Positions 14,130 through 15,101 of a stretch of 15,101 nt of DNA are shown here, one piece after another. The notes under the pieces were generated by a model, which made no database searches, was not told the DNA's origin, and saw only the letters and a list, made by a program, of their open reading frames with translations. Position numbers and translations under genes: made by a program. The DNA is taken from assembly GCA_015067375.1 (NCBI GenBank), contig SVMQ01000030.1, positions 1-15,101 on the forward strand, given 5' to 3'. Position 1 is the first letter of the stretch; the number at the start of each line of letters is the position of its first letter. This DNA comes from Oscillospiraceae bacterium (GTDB lineage: Bacteria; Bacillota; Clostridia; Oscillospirales; Ruminococcaceae).

Positions 14130-15101
14130 TTATTGCTCTTTGATATTGATTATTGGCATACCGCAGACGGGCACACCGAATTTTATTTTGATCGCATCCT
14201 CATAGTCAAGTGTAAGCTCTCCGTTTTTGCAGATAAGCTGAATGTTGTCCACGCTTGTTACATGGGGGATATCCGAAATTATCTCATACATCTGGGAGAT
14301 TGTAGGGTATGTACCTATCCTGAATCCGTCACCTGAAATATCGCCACTGATAGGATCGAGGAAGGTTTTGAGTCTTGAGATAATTGCATTTTCGATAGCC
14401 TGCGGAAATACCTTTTCGTCTGTCCTGCACAGAATAACAGGCTGTATTTCGATATAAACCGCAGGGATTATATTTAGCTTGTCACGCATATGGAACGGCA
14501 TGGCTGGCAGTATTGCGTTGGAAACGCTCAGCTTTGCCGCTGTAAACTCTCCGTCAAAGCGTCTGTCGGTAAGCAGTACAAGTGTTACGGTTGAATGTTT
14601 GAAGTAGCAGCGCGCATCCAGGATAGATGGATCAGCGTTTTTAGCAGCGATCTCATAATCCTTTTCGCTTATGCAACGCTCCAGCGTGCTTACCTTTGAT
14701 GTGCCGCGTGTATAGCATTGATCAAAGCTTTCGGTATTGCGACCGCCATGGGTATTTTCGGGGTTTGTTACGGTGTCGACAAATGGCACAGGATCAAGGA
14801 AATAGCTGATCTCTCCTGCATTCAGATTGCCTGCGGCACCTGTTGTGACCGAATATCTGACACGTACTGTCGGCTCATCGGCAGCAGGCGGAACAAAACC
14901 TCGGTCAAATCGCAGTATTCCGTTACCGTTATCGAGCGAGAACTGTTCGTTTGAAAGAGATATCCAGTTTCCGTTGTTAAGTACCGTTACCTGTGCATCG
15001 TATACCGATCCCGAACCGAGTTTTAACTCGGGCTTTGTATCATCTGAAGCGATGATAAATCCCATTTCAGCCATGTTTTTCTGCTGGCATATCTGAACAG
15101 C
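14130..15101 (-). CDS. Baseplate J-like wedge protein, Afp11-like (3' part, cut by window edge)
   Basis: The C-terminal ~323 residues of a baseplate J-family protein. The frame stays open to the right edge, so the ATG at 15074 is internal. The conserved block is clear: TVRVRYSVTTGAAGNLNAGE, then DTVTNPENTHGGRNTESFDQ, RCISEKDYEIAAKNADPSI and DARCYFKHSTVTLVLL, matching the family pattern VRYR.G.G..GNv.AG, VTNP..A.GG.D.Es, R.vt..DYe.lA. The end (DGFRIGTYPTISQMYEIISD then IPHVTSVDNIQL) fits the usual closing part, where a short C-terminal domain contacts the neighbouring wedge. In contractile tails and eCIS this gene precedes a second J-like wedge gene, as here. A small hairpin (AGAGCA / TGCTCT, 14124-14139) spans its stop codon. 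The missing 5' part prevents assigning it to a specific eCIS clade. Confidence 0.88.
   Translation of the reverse strand, partial: AVQICQQKNMAEMGFIIASDDTKPELKLGSGSVYDAQVTVLNNGNWISLSNEQFSLDNGNGILRFDRGFVPPAADEPTVRVRYSVTTGAAGNLNAGEISYFLDPVPFVDTVTNPENTHGGRNTESFDQCYTRGTSKVSTLERCISEKDYEIAAKNADPSILDARCYFKHSTVTLVLLTDRRFDGEFTAAKLSVSNAILPAMPFHMRDKLNIIPAVYIEIQPVILCRTDEKVFPQAIENAIISRLKTFLDPISGDISGDGFRIGTYPTISQMYEIISDIPHVTSVDNIQLICKNGELTLDYEDAIKIKFGVPVCGMPIINIKEQ

Noticed and set aside
15072..15074. ATG at 15074 as start of the first baseplate gene
   Set aside because: The frame continues upstream to the edge without a stop, and family members are much longer, so this Met is internal.
9280..15101. Complete prophage
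   Set aside because: No integrase, capsid, portal, terminase or lysis gene is visible, and the wedge/wedge/gpI order fits a tail-like particle. The right-hand flank is unseen, so this is not final.
1..15101. CRISPR array, tRNA, rRNA, insertion sequence or attachment site
   Set aside because: I saw no regularly spaced repeats, tRNA cloverleaf, transposase-like frame or terminal inverted repeats; genes fill nearly all of the window and the longest gene-free gap is about 140 nt.

Overview
The window looks like chromosomal DNA of a gut-type Clostridia, most likely a Ruminococcus-like member of the Oscillospiraceae. The reasons are moderate GC, AGGAGG-type ribosome binding sites, a LytS-like sensor, a SARP-type response regulator, a RsbU/SpoIIE phosphatase and a MATE transporter carrying an ATPase domain. 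The genus is an inference; the window has no rRNA or housekeeping marker.

Right part (about 9.28-15.1 kb, all minus strand): the 3' end of an operon for a contractile phage-tail-like particle. In transcription order it encodes a baseplate J-like wedge protein (cut by the right edge), a second baseplate wedge protein, a P2 gpI-like tail protein that starts at TTG, and a 583-aa protein with an N-terminal motif I associate with injection-system loci and a C-terminal Ig-like domain. A 13-bp-stem terminator closes the operon. The two consecutive wedge proteins followed by a gpI-like protein fit an extracellular contractile injection system (eCIS, Afp/PVC type). Sheath, tube, spike and AAA+ ATPase genes would lie beyond the right edge, so a tail bacteriocin or prophage remnant is not excluded.

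Middle part (5.6-9.2 kb, minus strand): a three-gene operon with an APH-fold small-molecule kinase, a MATE transporter fused to a degenerate-looking HATPase domain, and a response regulator with a SARP-like DNA-binding domain. Left-middle part (1.2-5.5 kb): a divergent pair. A small STAS anti-sigma-antagonist gene runs rightward. A large membrane protein joining a LytS-type 5TM sensor, an extracytoplasmic region, HAMP, PP2C/SpoIIE phosphatase and RsbW-like kinase runs leftward, with a lipoprotein gene 1 nt downstream. At the far left is the 3' part of a LytS/YesM-type sensor histidine kinase, converging on the lipoprotein gene across a shared terminator.

The most interesting signal is a cis-element present twice. 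It is a direct repeat of TTGTCA with an 11-bp period (TTGTCATTGTKTTGTCA). In each copy an extended -10 (TGN then TAAAMT) starts 12 nt after the second hexamer. One copy lies between the STAS and phosphatase genes. The other precedes the kinase/MATE/regulator operon and directly abuts the injection-system terminator. Direct repeats of one helical turn covering the -35 region are the layout used by SARP/OmpR-type activators. I infer that the response regulator encoded here controls both transcription units, tying a phosphatase/antagonist partner-switching module, a transporter-ATPase fusion and possibly the contractile particle into one regulon.
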